64,000 bases of DNA. Source: Gloeobacter morelensis MG652769 (GTDB lineage Bacteria > Cyanobacteriota > Cyanobacteriia > Gloeobacterales > Gloeobacteraceae). The stretch lies in contig NZ_CP063845.1 of NCBI RefSeq assembly GCF_021018745.1, positions 1,922,001 through 1,986,000 of the forward strand, written 5' to 3'. The notes below the pieces were generated by a model that was given only the letters and a program-made list of their open reading frames with translations, had not been told where the DNA came from and made no database searches. A program made the translations under genes and the position numbers. Below, one piece after another: positions 1-7,303 of the stretch (positions are counted from its first letter, which is position 1; the number at the start of each line of letters is the position of its first letter).

Positions 1-386
1 TTGCGGTTGCCCGGCGGGCGGCATTTGACGATGTTGGCGATGTAGACGTCCTTTTCGGTGTCAAACTGCACCGCCTCCAGAATCTTATCGAGCAGTTGCC
101 CGGCTTTGCCCACAAAAGGAATGCCGGTGAGATCTTCGTTTTCTCCCGGTCCTTCGCCAATCACCATCAACAACGCCTCCGGGTTGCCGCGGCCCACCAC
201 TGCGTGGGTGCGGGTCTTGCCCAGTTCACAGCGAAAACAGGCATTGCAATGGGTGCGAATTTGCTCGAAATCGCTGTAGGTACCCGGCACGATCGAAACG
301 GCGGCATCTCTGGGGATGCGCTCGAATTGCACCTGGGTCGGTGCCGCCTCGGACAAATTAAAAAGGCTGACCTGCTCTTCGGCCAT
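1..386 (-). CDS. Type-4 uracil-DNA glycosylase (3' end outside window)
   Basis: Base-excision repair enzyme that removes uracil from DNA; the family carries a 4Fe-4S cluster. Translation from the ATG at 386 gives about 128 residues before the window edge. It shows the first cluster cysteines (CNACFRCELGKTR), followed by the conserved block VIGEGPGENEDLTGIPFVGK and then NIVKCRPPGNR with a third cysteine. These are hallmarks of family 4 UDG. The C-terminal half, with the last cysteine and the HPS motif, lies beyond base 1. It sits 32 bp behind the anti-sigma kinase gene on the same strand, so the two may be cotranscribed. Family assignment is secure; the partner relation is inferred. Confidence 0.9.
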   Translation of the reverse strand, partial: MAEEQVSLFNLSEAAPTQVQFERIPRDAAVSIVPGTYSDFEQIRTHCNACFRCELGKTRTHAVVGRGNPEALLMVIGEGPGENEDLTGIPFVGKAGQLLDKILEAVQFDTEKDVYIANIVKCRPPGNR

Positions 387-418
387 AGAAGCAATAATTT
401 GCGTCAGCCCAGTTTAAC

Positions 419-853
419 TCAGACAAGCCGGGGGCGAGTCTCGCGGCGCAGGTACTTGCAAAGGCGCAGCTGGTTGCCGGGAGGCACCCACTGCACCTCG
501 TCGAAGATCTGGCGCAGGATAAAAAGCCCCCGGCCACACTCCCACTCGACGCAGGGTGCCGCCTCGGGGCACGAGCCGTTCGGGTCGAAACCGGCTCCCT
601 CATCAACGATGGTCCAGATGTACTGATTGGGACCGACGGTGAACTGCACCGTGACCTGTTTGTGGGGGTCCAGGCAATTGCCGTGGCACGCGGCGTTGAC
701 CAGGGCTTCTTGCAGACCCAGCCGCACATCGGAGCGCCACAAGGGCGAAACTTCGGCCAGCAGCAGATCGAGAATCGGTCGCAAGTAAAGGGTCGAAGCG
801 AAAGTGACGGTACGCTGCTCTTGTTTGTAGGGCTGGAGAGCAATAGCGATCAC
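419..853 (-). CDS. Anti-sigma regulatory factor, RsbW-like serine kinase
   Basis: A 144-residue single-domain GHKL ATPase of the RsbW/SpoIIAB type. Such proteins bind a sigma factor or phosphorylate an anti-sigma antagonist on serine. Seen in order: the N box (QEALVNAACHGN, about residues 48-59), the G1 box (DEGAGFDP) and the G2 box (GRGLFILR). There is no histidine phosphoacceptor, sensor or membrane segment, which argues against a two-component kinase. It lies 65 bp downstream of radA and 32 bp upstream of the uracil-DNA glycosylase, all on the minus strand. Which sigma factor it controls cannot be told from here. Confidence 0.85.
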   Translation of the reverse strand: MIAIALQPYKQEQRTVTFASTLYLRPILDLLLAEVSPLWRSDVRLGLQEALVNAACHGNCLDPHKQVTVQFTVGPNQYIWTIVDEGAGFDPNGSCPEAAPCVEWECGRGLFILRQIFDEVQWVPPGNQLRLCKYLRRETRPRLV

Positions 854-918
854 AGGGGTCCTGCCTTCTTTTACCCGCGTCTATCCCCATTTTAACGGAG
901 TCAAAGCCGGGATAAAAC

Positions 919-2361
919 TTAAGATTTCTGAAAGTCGCTCTCCGGGCGGGGGACATCTGTCTCTTCAGGAGGATTACTCCCTGCTGAGGTGGGCTTGGGC
1001 GGTCCACCGAGGGCAGCCACCAGCGCCTCGACGACCCGCGATACCGGTACGATTTCCATGCCCGGCATGCCCACTACCGAACCGCGCGGCACGATCGCCC
1101 GACGGTAGCCGAGTTTGAAGGCTTCTTTGAGGCGCAGTTCCAGTTGGGAGACAGGGCGCACCTGACCACCCAGGCCGACCTCACCCAACAGCACCGTGTG
1201 CGGATCGACGATGCGATCGCGGAAACTGGCGGCCACCGCGACGGCCACCCCCAGATCGGCGGCGGGTTCGGAGACGTCGAGCCCCCCCACCGAGGCGACG
1301 TAGGCATCGAGTTTGGAGAGGGGAATGCCGACGCGCTTTTCGAGGACCGCCAGGATCTGCAGGAAGCGGTTGTACTCGATGCCGGTGGCGGTGCGGCGCG
1401 GCGAGCCGTAGCTGGTGGGGCTCACCAGGGCCTGCAGTTCGACGACCAGGGGCCGGGTGCCCTCGCAGGCGACGATCGTGGCGGTGCCGGGGGCGGGTTC
1501 GTCGCGGCTGGTCAAAAACAATTCCGACGGATTTTCGACCTCCGCCAGACCCCGCTCGCCCATCTCGAAGACACCGATTTCGTGGGTGGCTCCGAAGCGG
1601 TTTTTGACCGAGCGCAGCAAACGATGGCTCTGGAAGCGGTCGCCTTCGAAGTAGAGCACCGTATCGACCAGGTGTTCGAGCACCTTGGGTCCGGCGAGGG
1701 ATCCTTCTTTGGTGACGTGCCCGACGATAAACAGTGTGATGCGGGTGCGCTTGGCCAGGCGCATCAGCGAAGCGGTGCACTCGCGCACCTGGGAGACCGA
1801 ACCGGCGGCGGCGGTGAGCGCCCCCAGATAGACCGCCTGGATCGAATCGACAACAGCAATAGCGGGCTTGAGGCTCTCCAGTTCGCCCAGCACCGCCTCA
1901 AGCTCGGTCTCCGCCAGCAAAAAGAGCCCCGGCGCCGCCACCCCCAGCCGTTCGGCGCGCAATTTCACCTGCTGGGCCGATTCCTCGGCGGCGACGTAGA
2001 GCACCGTTTGCGCTTGCGAAAGCCGACAGGCGGTCTGCAGCAGCAGCGTCGATTTGCCGATTCCCGGATCGCCGCCGATGAGCACCAGCGAGCCTGGCAC
2101 CACACCGCCGCCAAGTACCCGGTCCAGTTCACCGAACCCCGAAGGGACGCGACTGTGCTGACTCTGGTCGATGGCGTCGAGGGCGACGGCGGCGCGCGGC
2201 CGCGCCGCAGCCGCGGCGGGGGAGCGGTGAGCAGCCGGGGTCGGGGAGACGGTCTGCTCGACAAAGCTGTTCCAGGCGTCGCAGCCGGGGCAGCGCCCCA
2301 ACCAGCGGACGTTTTCGTAGCCGCACTCGGTGCAGGTGAACTGGCTGCGCGTCTTGGCCAT
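919..2361 (-). CDS. radA: DNA repair protein RadA
   Basis: RadA (Sms) is a RecA-like ATPase that processes branched recombination intermediates and helps branch migration. The 480-residue product has the N-terminal C4 zinc finger (CTECGYENVRWLGRCPGC), then Walker A (GGDPGIGKSTLL, about 94-105), the RadA-specific KNRFG motif in the central part, and a C-terminal Lon-protease-like domain ending near PGMEIVPVSRV. The tail after this (about 30 residues, rich in Pro, Ser and Glu) is probably disordered. Length and domain order are normal. recF is transcribed divergently about 270 bp away, so two recombination genes share this intergenic region, in which I see no further gene. Confidence 0.97.
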   Translation of the reverse strand: MAKTRSQFTCTECGYENVRWLGRCPGCDAWNSFVEQTVSPTPAAHRSPAAAAARPRAAVALDAIDQSQHSRVPSGFGELDRVLGGGVVPGSLVLIGGDPGIGKSTLLLQTACRLSQAQTVLYVAAEESAQQVKLRAERLGVAAPGLFLLAETELEAVLGELESLKPAIAVVDSIQAVYLGALTAAAGSVSQVRECTASLMRLAKRTRITLFIVGHVTKEGSLAGPKVLEHLVDTVLYFEGDRFQSHRLLRSVKNRFGATHEIGVFEMGERGLAEVENPSELFLTSRDEPAPGTATIVACEGTRPLVVELQALVSPTSYGSPRRTATGIEYNRFLQILAVLEKRVGIPLSKLDAYVASVGGLDVSEPAADLGVAVAVAASFRDRIVDPHTVLLGEVGLGGQVRPVSQLELRLKEAFKLGYRRAIVPRGSVVGMPGMEIVPVSRVVEALVAALGGPPKPTSAGSNPPEETDVPRPESDFQKS

Positions 2362-2629
2362 AGTGGTGAACGGGTGTCCTTATATATTATCGCCCGTCGC
2401 GGAGGTCCAGTCCTTGATCCCGGTCTCGCTCAGTTTTCCGCTTTGGGGGAGCATTCGCCACCCCACCGGCGGCGTAGCCTCCCAGACCGTCGGCCAACCA
2501 GCACCCGCGGATATCGGGCTCGTTTGTCCTGGGGTGCGTCGTACTCCCGGATCAAGACAGCGCCAAACTTCCGGCGGGCAAACCGGTGCGCTTTAGACGA
2601 TGCTATAGAGAAGAGCCGCTACGACTATT

Positions 2630-3757
2630 GTGTTCCTACGATCTGTTCAGTTGCGCGATTTTCGCAACTACGCCGAAGCCGACCTCGAACTGACCAGCCC
2701 CAAGACGATCCTGGTGGGCGACAACGCCCAGGGCAAATCCAATCTACTGGAGGCGGTGCAGTTGTTGGCCACGGGGCGCTCGACCCGGGCTCTGCGCGAC
2801 CGGGAACTGATCGCCCAGGGCAAAGAGCAGGCGCGGGTGGCGGCGGCGGTCGAGCGGCTCGGAGATACGGTCGAGTTGGAGATGATCCTGCGGGCGGGCA
2901 AACGGCGCACCGTGCGGGTGGGGGGCGAGACGCGCCGTACCCAGGTGGAGGCGCTGGGCTATTTGCACTGCGTCTCTTTTTCGAGTCTCGATCTCGATCT
3001 GGTGCGCGGAGCGCCCGAGACGCGCCGCGACTGGCTCGACGGCATCTTGCTGCAGCTGGAGCCGGTCTATACCAATTTGCTTGCCCAGTTCGTGCAGGCG
3101 CTCCACCAGCGCAACGCCCTGCTGCGCAACCCCGAGCTGTCCCCGGAAGCCCTGGCCGAACAGCTGCCCTTTTGGGACGATTTGCTGGTGCGCGCCGCCA
3201 CACCCGTGATGCGCCGCCGCCACCGCCTCATCGAACGGCTCGCTCCCCTTGCCCGACGCTGGCACGGTTCGATTAGCGGCGGACGCGAGACGTTTGCGGT
3301 GCGCTACCAGCCGCAAATTAGCTTCGAGCAAGAGGATGCCCAGAGTGTCCAGCAAGCACTGCAGGAGCTGCTCAAAGAAAAACGCACCCTCGAAGGGCGC
3401 CGCGGCACCAGCCTGGTGGGACCGCACCGCGACGAAGTCGATCTCAGGATCGATGAAATCCCGGCCCGTCAGTTCGGCTCCCAGGGGCAACAGCGCACCC
3501 TGGTGCTCGCCCTCAAGCTGGCGGAGCTGGAGTTGCTTGAGCAGGTGACCGGTGAAGCGCCTTTGCTGTTGCTAGACGATGTCCTTGCTGAACTGGACCT
3601 GCACCGTCAGGACCAGCTGCTGGGAGCCATTCAGGAGCGGGTGCAGACGATTGTGACCACTACCCACCTGAGTTTGTTTGATAGCCAGTGGCTACAGTCA
3701 GCAACGGTGCTCACGATTGAGCGGGGGAGGATCGCATCTCCCCCTGCACCCTCTTAA
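2630..3757 (+). CDS. recF: DNA replication and repair protein RecF
   Basis: RecF is an SMC-like ATPase that loads RecA at gaps and supports replication restart. The 375-residue product begins with a GTG codon (MFLRSVQLRDFRNY). It contains Walker A (GDNAQGKSNLLEAV, about 31-44), the ABC-type signature (GSQGQQRTLVLALKLAE) and Walker B with the D-loop (LLLLDDVLAELD). These are the full set of catalytic elements, and the length is typical. It converges with tonB, whose stop is only 20 bp away. Unlike many bacteria there is no dnaN or gyrB beside it, which is common in cyanobacteria. Confidence 0.97.
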   Translation: MFLRSVQLRDFRNYAEADLELTSPKTILVGDNAQGKSNLLEAVQLLATGRSTRALRDRELIAQGKEQARVAAAVERLGDTVELEMILRAGKRRTVRVGGETRRTQVEALGYLHCVSFSSLDLDLVRGAPETRRDWLDGILLQLEPVYTNLLAQFVQALHQRNALLRNPELSPEALAEQLPFWDDLLVRAATPVMRRRHRLIERLAPLARRWHGSISGGRETFAVRYQPQISFEQEDAQSVQQALQELLKEKRTLEGRRGTSLVGPHRDEVDLRIDEIPARQFGSQGQQRTLVLALKLAELELLEQVTGEAPLLLLDDVLAELDLHRQDQLLGAIQERVQTIVTTTHLSLFDSQWLQSATVLTIERGRIASPPAPS

Positions 3758-3776
3758 AAGGGGTAGGGCTGGAGGG

Positions 3777-4547
3777 CTACTGCAGGGCGAAGGTGACCGG
3801 GATGCGCACCCACGCCCCCACCGACTCCTCCCCCCGCCGCGCCGGCTCGAACTTCGTGTTGCGCACCGCCGCCAGCGCCGCGTTGTCCAGCTCGCTGTGC
3901 CCGGAGGATTTGGCCACCTGCACCTCACCCACCGAACCGTCCGCGTTGATATAAGCCTTGACGATCACCCGACCTTCCCAGTTGTTCTGCTGGGCGATTT
4001 CCGGGTACTCCGGCTGCACCGCCCCCTTCGGACGGGCGTTGACCAGCGGCGGCGGCGGCGGCGGCGGTGGCGGCGGCGTCTCCACCACATCGGTGCCGCC
4101 GGTGCCCCCATCGACACCGAGAGGCGAGGTGCTGCCAAAGTCGTCGCCCTTTTCGGTGCCGTAACCGGTGCCGCGCGAACCGGCCAGTTGGTTTTCGCTG
4201 ACCGTGCCGGCGTCGGCGGTGACCGCCTTGGAAGAGAGGATCGTCCGCGAAGCCTTCGCTTTTTGGGGGGCGCTCTTTTTGGGAACGGGCTTACGGGAGA
4301 AGCTCTTCGGTTCGGGCGGTTTCGGTTTGGGCGGTTCGACTTTTGGTTTGGGAGGCGGCAGTTTGGGAGCCGTCTCGACCATGACCATTTTTTGGGCCTT
4401 GGGGATTTCGGGAGGCTTCGGTTCGGGCAGTTTGAGGGCGAACAGGCCGGCGTGGAGGAGGGCGGAGCCTACCACGCAGGCGAGGATGAGTTTGAGGCCA
4501 CCGCCGTCGTCATTTGGTGTCCGTTGCCATAGCGATCCGGGTTGCAT
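3777..4547 (-). CDS. tonB: TonB family energy transducer
   Basis: TonB couples the inner-membrane proton gradient, through ExbB-ExbD, to TonB-dependent outer-membrane receptors. The start MQPGSLWQRTPNDD is chosen because it overlaps the end of exbD by 38 bp; an earlier in-frame ATG would run further into exbD. The 256-residue protein has one N-terminal membrane segment (LKLILACVVGSALLHAGLFAL). A long Pro/Lys-rich spacer with repeated PKPPEP units follows, and a second polyproline stretch (about ten prolines) lies before the C-terminal TonB domain (residues 170-256, GRVIVKAYINADGSVGEV). It is the third gene of exbB-exbD-tonB. The substrate receptor is not in the window. Confidence 0.92.
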   Translation of the reverse strand: MQPGSLWQRTPNDDGGGLKLILACVVGSALLHAGLFALKLPEPKPPEIPKAQKMVMVETAPKLPPPKPKVEPPKPKPPEPKSFSRKPVPKKSAPQKAKASRTILSSKAVTADAGTVSENQLAGSRGTGYGTEKGDDFGSTSPLGVDGGTGGTDVVETPPPPPPPPPPLVNARPKGAVQPEYPEIAQQNNWEGRVIVKAYINADGSVGEVQVAKSSGHSELDNAALAAVRNTKFEPARRGEESVGAWVRIPVTFALQ

Positions 4548-4929
4548 TGACCTGCCTGAGTTCGTCGAGAATGCTGACAATGTACTTGTAGCGGACCGCC
4601 TTGTCGCCTGCAATGACGATAAGGCGCTCGGGATCTTGATCGACTACCGCTTTGATCGCCGGGCCGATGCTCTTGAGATCGATGGGATCTTTGTTGAGGA
4701 AGAACTTGCCCTCTTTGGTCACCGAGAGAGTCACCTGTTCGCTCATCTGGGTAGTCTTGGCGGCTTTCGCGGTCGGCAGGTCGAGCGAGAGACCCTGCTG
4801 GCGGGTCAAGAAGATCGACGCCAGCACAAAAAACGTCAAAATCGAAAACAGCACGTCGATGAGCGGCACCATGTTGATCTCGCCCGCGGACCCCTCGTCG
4901 CCGTCGCTGTCGCTGAGCTTGACGGTCAT
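4510..4929 (-). CDS. exbD: Biopolymer transport protein ExbD
   Basis: ExbD (139 aa) is the small proton-channel subunit of the TonB complex. Seen: a short cytoplasmic N terminus, one membrane helix containing the essential aspartate (INMVPLIDVLFSILTFFVLA), and a periplasmic ExbD/TolR domain ending near LDELRQVNATRIAMA. The start overlaps the exbB stop by 4 bp (ATGA), the usual sign of translational coupling. TolR is the alternative, but the adjacent tonB makes ExbD the better name. Confidence 0.95.
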   Translation of the reverse strand: MTVKLSDSDGDEGSAGEINMVPLIDVLFSILTFFVLASIFLTRQQGLSLDLPTAKAAKTTQMSEQVTLSVTKEGKFFLNKDPIDLKSIGPAIKAVVDQDPERLIVIAGDKAVRYKYIVSILDELRQVNATRIAMATDTK

Positions 4930-5561
4930 CGCTTCACTCCTTCGGCCTCAGCCATCCGCCAACGCAACTCCAACTGCGTCCCTGCCGTCTCCATCAGCAC
5001 GATCTGACGGCGAGCCAGCGCCCGAAACAAACTCGCAAAGATCAGCGTAAACAGTGCCACCATCATCCCCGTCGCCGTCGCAATCAGCGCCTCGGAAATG
5101 CCCCCGGCCACCTCCAGACCCTTGCTGGATGCCTCCGTGCCCAGACCCAACGACGCAAAGGAATTGATCAGACCCAACACCGTTCCCAACAAACCCAACA
5201 GCGGCGAGAGCGTCACGATCGTATCGAGCACCGAGACAAAACGCTTGAGCTTGGGGATCTCGGTTTTGGCCGCCCCTTCGATGGCCAGGCGAAAGGCCGT
5301 CTCGTCGTCGGTGCGCACCGAGAGCGCCGAACCGAAGATCCGTCCCAGCGGAATATCGGCATTTTCGTTGATCAGTCTACGCAGCTGGTCCGGCTGGAAG
5401 CGCTCGGTGGCGAAGGCCTGCTCCACAAAGGCTTTTTGGCGCGGCAGCAGGCGGACGTAGTAGATGATGCGCTCGATGATGATGGCCAGGGCGATGATCG
5501 AGCACAACAGCATCGGCCACATGACGATGCCGCCCCGCACAAACCAGTCTATGACTGCCAT
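4926..5561 (-). CDS. exbB: MotA/TolQ/ExbB proton channel protein ExbB
   Basis: ExbB (211 aa) forms the pentameric membrane scaffold of the TonB energiser. Three membrane segments are visible: residues about 13-30 (GIVMWPMLLCSIIALAII), and two in the conserved MotA/TolQ/ExbB domain (VLDTIVTLSPLLGLLGTVLG and ISEALIATATGMMVALFTLI). It is the first gene of the minus-strand exbB-exbD-tonB operon. Its 5' region shares about 230 bp with psaM, which is transcribed the other way. Confidence 0.95.
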   Translation of the reverse strand: MAVIDWFVRGGIVMWPMLLCSIIALAIIIERIIYYVRLLPRQKAFVEQAFATERFQPDQLRRLINENADIPLGRIFGSALSVRTDDETAFRLAIEGAAKTEIPKLKRFVSVLDTIVTLSPLLGLLGTVLGLINSFASLGLGTEASSKGLEVAGGISEALIATATGMMVALFTLIFASLFRALARRQIVLMETAGTQLELRWRMAEAEGVKR

Positions 5562-5622
5562 GGTTCCTCCCGACGACGATGGCTAATGGGTTCCAGTTTG
5601 TCTTGTAGCGCAATTTGTGCGC

Positions 5623-5637
5623 TGAGGAAGCTCCTCA
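5623..5637. promoter_or_regulatory. Perfect palindrome upstream of exbB
   Basis: TGAGGA-AGC-TCCTCA, two perfect 6-bp arms around 3 bp, lies about 62 bp upstream of the exbB start. It could be an operator for iron or metal control of the TonB energiser, or a chance hairpin. There is no T-run, so it is not a terminator. It does not match the classical Fur box. Confidence 0.25.
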
Positions 5638-5757
5638 CAAACATTCACTGCGCAATGGCTGACTATTTACTGTAACGAAATCGGGGCTGGGTTGTGGAGA
5701 GAATACAAAAATTTTTGGCCAGACCGTCACAGGCAGCATTGCACCGAGATGATTCGG

Positions 5758-5763
5758 TATAAT
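5758..5763 (+). promoter_or_regulatory. Probable -10 box of psaM
   Basis: A consensus TATAAT lies 28 bp upstream of the TTG start codon of psaM. No good -35 hexamer is found at 16-18 bp spacing. The hexamer overlaps an in-frame ATG at 5762, which argues against that ATG as the translation start. Confidence 0.5.
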
Positions 5764-5791
5764 GAGTCAAAAATTTTCAAAGGAGTTTGCC

Positions 5792-5896
5792 TTGTCCGCC
5801 ACCGTCGTCTCTGGAGCCCAGGTCGCTATCGCCTTCGTCGTCGCCCTCATCGCCGGCATCGCCGCTTTGCTTCTGTCGACCGCCCTCGCCAAGTAA
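5792..5896 (+). CDS. psaM: Photosystem I subunit PsaM
   Basis: A 34-residue single-pass membrane protein that matches PsaM, a small photosystem I subunit at the trimer interface. Its pattern SGAQVAIAFVVALIAGIAAL followed by LLSTALAK parallels the family (S-D-T-Q-V-x-I-A-L-V ... L-A-x-x-L-x-x-x-L-Y-K). The TTG at 5792 is chosen because a strong AAAGGAG lies 6 nt upstream and the product then has PsaM length. The in-frame ATG ten codons earlier has no ribosome site and overlaps the -10 box. The gene is followed 9 bp later by the FtsB-like gene on the same strand. Confidence 0.8.
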   Translation: MSATVVSGAQVAIAFVVALIAGIAALLLSTALAK

Positions 5897-5905
5897 TCCA
5901 CCACC

Positions 5906-6256
5906 ATGACCCGAACCGCCGCCTATCCCGGCCGCACGCGCCGCAGCGCCACGGCCTCTTTGTTGTGGGGACCTGCTCTGGGATGTGTCCTCGTCGCTGC
6001 TTTGTGCGTGGCTGCCGGCCTGCACCTGTGGCATCTGTGGCAGTTCCAGAGCGGGCAGTACGCACACCTGAGCGCTCTGGAAGCCGCCCTCGCCCACGCC
6101 CAGACCCAGAAGCAGCAGCAGCAGGAAGAACTGGTGCGCCGCTTCGATCCACAGCAACTGCAGCCGCTATTGCGGGAGCGCTACGGCTGGGTGGACCCGC
6201 GCGATCTCATTGTCAAGCTCAAAATCCCGGCCACAGCCCAGGCGCCCAGGCTTTAG
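5906..6256 (+). CDS. FtsB/DivIC-like septum formation initiator family protein
   Basis: A 116-residue protein with a basic N terminus, one membrane helix (about residues 22-46, ALGCVLVAALCVAAGLHLW) and a coiled coil (about 50-85, rich in Q, A, L and E). The ending RERYGWVDPRDLIVKL resembles the 'gyv.pgEiv..l' block of septum formation initiator proteins. FtsB/DivIC proteins bridge the early and late divisome in the periplasm. The similarity is in architecture and the C-terminal block only, so the call is tentative. Its stop overlaps that of the convergent M48 peptidase gene by 4 bp. Confidence 0.5.
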   Translation: MTRTAAYPGRTRRSATASLLWGPALGCVLVAALCVAAGLHLWHLWQFQSGQYAHLSALEAALAHAQTQKQQQQEELVRRFDPQQLQPLLRERYGWVDPRDLIVKLKIPATAQAPRL

Positions 6257-7278
6257 CGCTGCGCCTCGCGCGCCCCGCCCGCCGTGGTGCGCTGCAGTTC
6301 GCGCAGCCAATCGGTGATCTGGCGCGACAGCTGTTGCACTCCCAGGCCCGTCTCACCGATCAGGTGGCGGAACTGGGCTGCGTAAAAATCGACGGCCCGC
6401 TCGAATTCGGCACTCGGAGGCGGCTCCTGGCCGCGGCGCACGTAATTGCCGCCGATAATCCGGTCGAATTCGCCCGATTGGATCCAGCGGGTCAACTCCG
6501 AGACGCGGCGCACGGCGTAGGGGTGGGTGGTGCCCAGTTCACCAAAAAAGCGCAATCCCCGATCGACGTAGTCGTCCCAGGTCTCGTACTGGCTCGCCTG
6601 GTGGATAAAAGCATCGACGTTGAGCCCCTCGACGTTGCCGCCCGCGAGCTTCATCAAGGTGCGGCAGTGGATGCGCGGGTCGCGCACCACCAGCGCGGCG
6701 GCCCGGTCGCAGCTCAGTTCCGAAGCGCGCGACCACTCCTGCAGTACCAGGATGATGGCTTGAATGGGCAGATTGCCCAAAGGCGGCAGGGGCAGGGTGC
6801 TGAGGCTGACGTTGAGCAGCAGGGCGAGCACCGTGCGGTAAAGGACGTGCTCCGAAAGAATATGCCCCACTTCGTGGGCGAGCACCGACTTCAGCTCGTC
6901 CTCTTCGAGGATCGAAGCGAGGCCCGAATTGAGGATGATAATCGGCCGGTCGGCCCCGAAGGCCATCGCGTTGACCTGCGGGGTCTGCAACAGATACAGC
7001 TCGTAGACCGACGGCATGTCGAGCGTGTCGAGGCAGGAGAGGTACGCCTGATGGATTTTCGGCAGCTGGTTCGGCCCGAGCCGGATGCCGTTCCCCAGCA
7101 ACTGCTGTTTGAAGGAGCGCTCCAGGCCGAATTCGAAGAGCTTCTTGACGAGCACGTCGATAAACGGGATCTGCTTGAGGGCGGCGGTGGCGGCGCGATC
7201 GGCCGGGTGCTCGTAGGCTTTTGGGCTGATGCCGGTCAGCCGGTAGGGCGTGGGCGCAGAGCTGTTGCTGCTGGTCAT
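6253..7278 (-). CDS. M48 family zinc metallopeptidase
   Basis: A 341-residue protease starting at MTSSNSSAPTPYRL. It carries the zinc-binding HEVGH motif (SVLAHEVGHILSEHV) and the downstream glutamate ligand in ASELSCDRAAAL, both typical of the Ste24/HtpX family. A hydrophobic stretch between them (VLALLLNVSLSTLPLPPLG) may dip into the membrane. The N-terminal part (KAYEHPADRAATAALKQIP) is the usual start of cyanobacterial M48 proteins. A longer reading frame continues upstream but runs antisense-like through the murF start, so the ATG at 7278 is preferred. Substrate unknown. Confidence 0.88.
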   Translation of the reverse strand: MTSSNSSAPTPYRLTGISPKAYEHPADRAATAALKQIPFIDVLVKKLFEFGLERSFKQQLLGNGIRLGPNQLPKIHQAYLSCLDTLDMPSVYELYLLQTPQVNAMAFGADRPIIILNSGLASILEEDELKSVLAHEVGHILSEHVLYRTVLALLLNVSLSTLPLPPLGNLPIQAIILVLQEWSRASELSCDRAAALVVRDPRIHCRTLMKLAGGNVEGLNVDAFIHQASQYETWDDYVDRGLRFFGELGTTHPYAVRRVSELTRWIQSGEFDRIIGGNYVRRGQEPPPSAEFERAVDFYAAQFRHLIGETGLGVQQLSRQITDWLRELQRTTAGGAREAQR

Positions 7279-7303
7279 GCGGAATGATCGAAATCGATTG
7301 GCT

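Noticed and set aside
2362-2629. A possible short gene between radA and recF
   Set aside because: Short frames exist on both strands, but none has a good start or any recognisable sequence; it is treated as the shared promoter region.
1144-3276. A 710-codon open frame on the plus strand
   Set aside because: It is the antisense of radA and then an overlapping frame of recF; both true genes have full domain sets on their own frames.
5762-5896. ATG start ten codons before the psaM TTG
   Set aside because: It overlaps the -10 box, has no ribosome site, and would give an unusual N-terminal extension to PsaM.
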